Origin: JAFAQB01 sp045808425
GTDB lineage: Archaea > Thermoproteota > Nitrososphaeria > Nitrososphaerales > Nitrososphaeraceae
Assembly (NCBI GenBank): GCA_045808425.1
Contig: JBJMFM010000010.1
Span: 1 to 64,000, forward strand
DNA: 64,000 nucleotides
Direction of reading: 5' to 3'
The notes below the pieces were generated by a model. The model searched no databases. It was not told the DNA's origin and saw nothing but the letters and a program-made list of their open reading frames with translations. Shown in pieces: positions 63,494-64,000 of this stretch; the stretch's first letter is position 1; each line of letters begins with the position of its first letter. The translations under genes and the position numbers were made by a program.

Positions 63494-63650
63494 TTCACAT
63501 CACCTTGCTAATGTAATCTTCGTTATATGTTTACATAGACACACTCTTCTTATTATACATGGTTAAGAGAACGTTAATCGACTAGTTTAAGAATATTTTA
63601 TATATGAATAATAAGCAATGTCTCTTTTGACAATTGGTTTTTATTTTATC

Positions 63651-63914
63651 CTATTCAATATGCCCTATTTTTTGTGGCTTGGACTTTATAAGGTTTAATA
63701 TTTGCTCGGTGAGATCCTGTATGATAGTTACTTCTGTTAGCAACTTAATTATGTTTGCCACCAACAGGCTTTCATCCATAGCAAAAAAATAAAAAGCAGC
63801 GAGAGAACCAAGTCGTTTTTCTATCATACCATTTGCTATTCCATGCAGCAATATCGAGGCATTTTGTCTACGTAGGTTTTGATGTCCGGCTTGCTTCAGT
63901 CTGCACTTGATCAA
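63651..63914 (-). CDS. Hypothetical helical protein with uncertain start
   Basis: From TTG 63914 the product has 87 residues: IKCRLKQAGHQNLRRQNASI, LLHGIANGMIEKRLGSLAAF, YFFAMDESLLVANIIKLLTE. The frame stays open and protein-like upstream (NEATSNPNRIRRLYQIDKYK) to a stop at 63990-63992, with only a CTG (63989) as a possible start there. So either the gene starts with CTG, or starts at the TTG, or has lost its start. Family unknown; the helices look well conserved. Confidence 0.55.
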   Translation of the reverse strand: MIKCRLKQAGHQNLRRQNASILLHGIANGMIEKRLGSLAAFYFFAMDESLLVANIIKLLTEVTIIQDLTEQILNLIKSKPQKIGHIE

Positions 63915-64000
63915 GTTTGCTACTGACTTATATTTATCGATTTGATATAACCGTCGTATACGATTCGGATTTGAAGTTGCCTCGTTCAGTTAACTGTACT

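Overview
The window is chromosomal DNA of an AT-rich ammonia-oxidising-type thaumarchaeon (Nitrososphaeria), most likely a soil lineage such as Nitrososphaera/Nitrosocosmicus. The archaeal signs are a 74-residue histone, ribosomal proteins L44e, S27e and S19e, PDCD5, RNase P component 4, Nep1, an intron-containing tRNA-Cys, CobY-type cobalamin assembly, an XPB-Bax1 pair and a Hef-type helicase without nuclease. The thaumarchaeal signs are the copper-rich terminal oxidase cluster, B12-dependent methionine synthase next to B12 synthesis genes, and many short lineage-specific proteins. The genus is inference; no rRNA or amo gene is present to settle it. No CRISPR array, rRNA or intact insertion sequence was seen.

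Layout. 0-7 kb is accessory and decayed: two integrase N-terminal remnants (one just downstream of a tRNA-Arg), a degenerate response regulator, a DHH phosphoesterase, an SDR and unrecognised short genes. 7.4-11 kb holds methionine synthase split into two genes. 11-20 kb carries a small HExxH protein, a DUF1724-like regulator, trpC-trpB-trpA, a DUF309 protein, tRNA-Cys, the histone and a TatD-type nuclease. 20-28 kb is respiratory: iron alcohol dehydrogenase, heme A synthase (ctaA), a two-domain cupredoxin, coxA, a CuA subunit II fused to a further cupredoxin domain, and a separate gene carrying the first membrane segment of subunit II. 28-34.5 kb has a histidine phosphatase, F420:NADP reductase, and an envelope-stress set (pspA, pspAA, and the convergent htpX-pspAB pair), then an aminotransferase. 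34.8-41.4 kb is DNA repair: tRNA-Arg, Hef helicase, XPB and its nuclease partner Bax1.

41.7-50 kb contains an FAD oxidoreductase, L44e-S27e, and the late cobalamin pathway (cobY; cobD-cbiP-cbiB-cobS), in which CbiP lacks its glutaminase domain. An ASADH/malonyl-CoA-reductase homologue, an Lrp regulator and heme O synthase (ctaB) follow. 51.5-56.3 kb is translation and information (nep1, rnp4, rps19e, PDCD5) plus an MDR dehydrogenase and a CitE-like lyase. 56-64 kb is sparse: a (ATCC)17 microsatellite, short unrecognised genes, a broken universal stress protein gene, folD, a stand-alone receiver protein and a Cas4-like nuclease without CRISPR.

Functional links: MetH needs the B12 made by the cob cluster, FolD feeds the one-carbon pool used by MetH, and CtaB and CtaA make the heme for CoxA. 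The most unusual items are the 305-bp, about 98% identical copper-domain cassette shared by two neighbouring cox genes, the split and fused CoxB, the glutaminase-less CbiP, the PspAA with an H1-like basic tail, and the integrase remnant beside tRNA-Arg.
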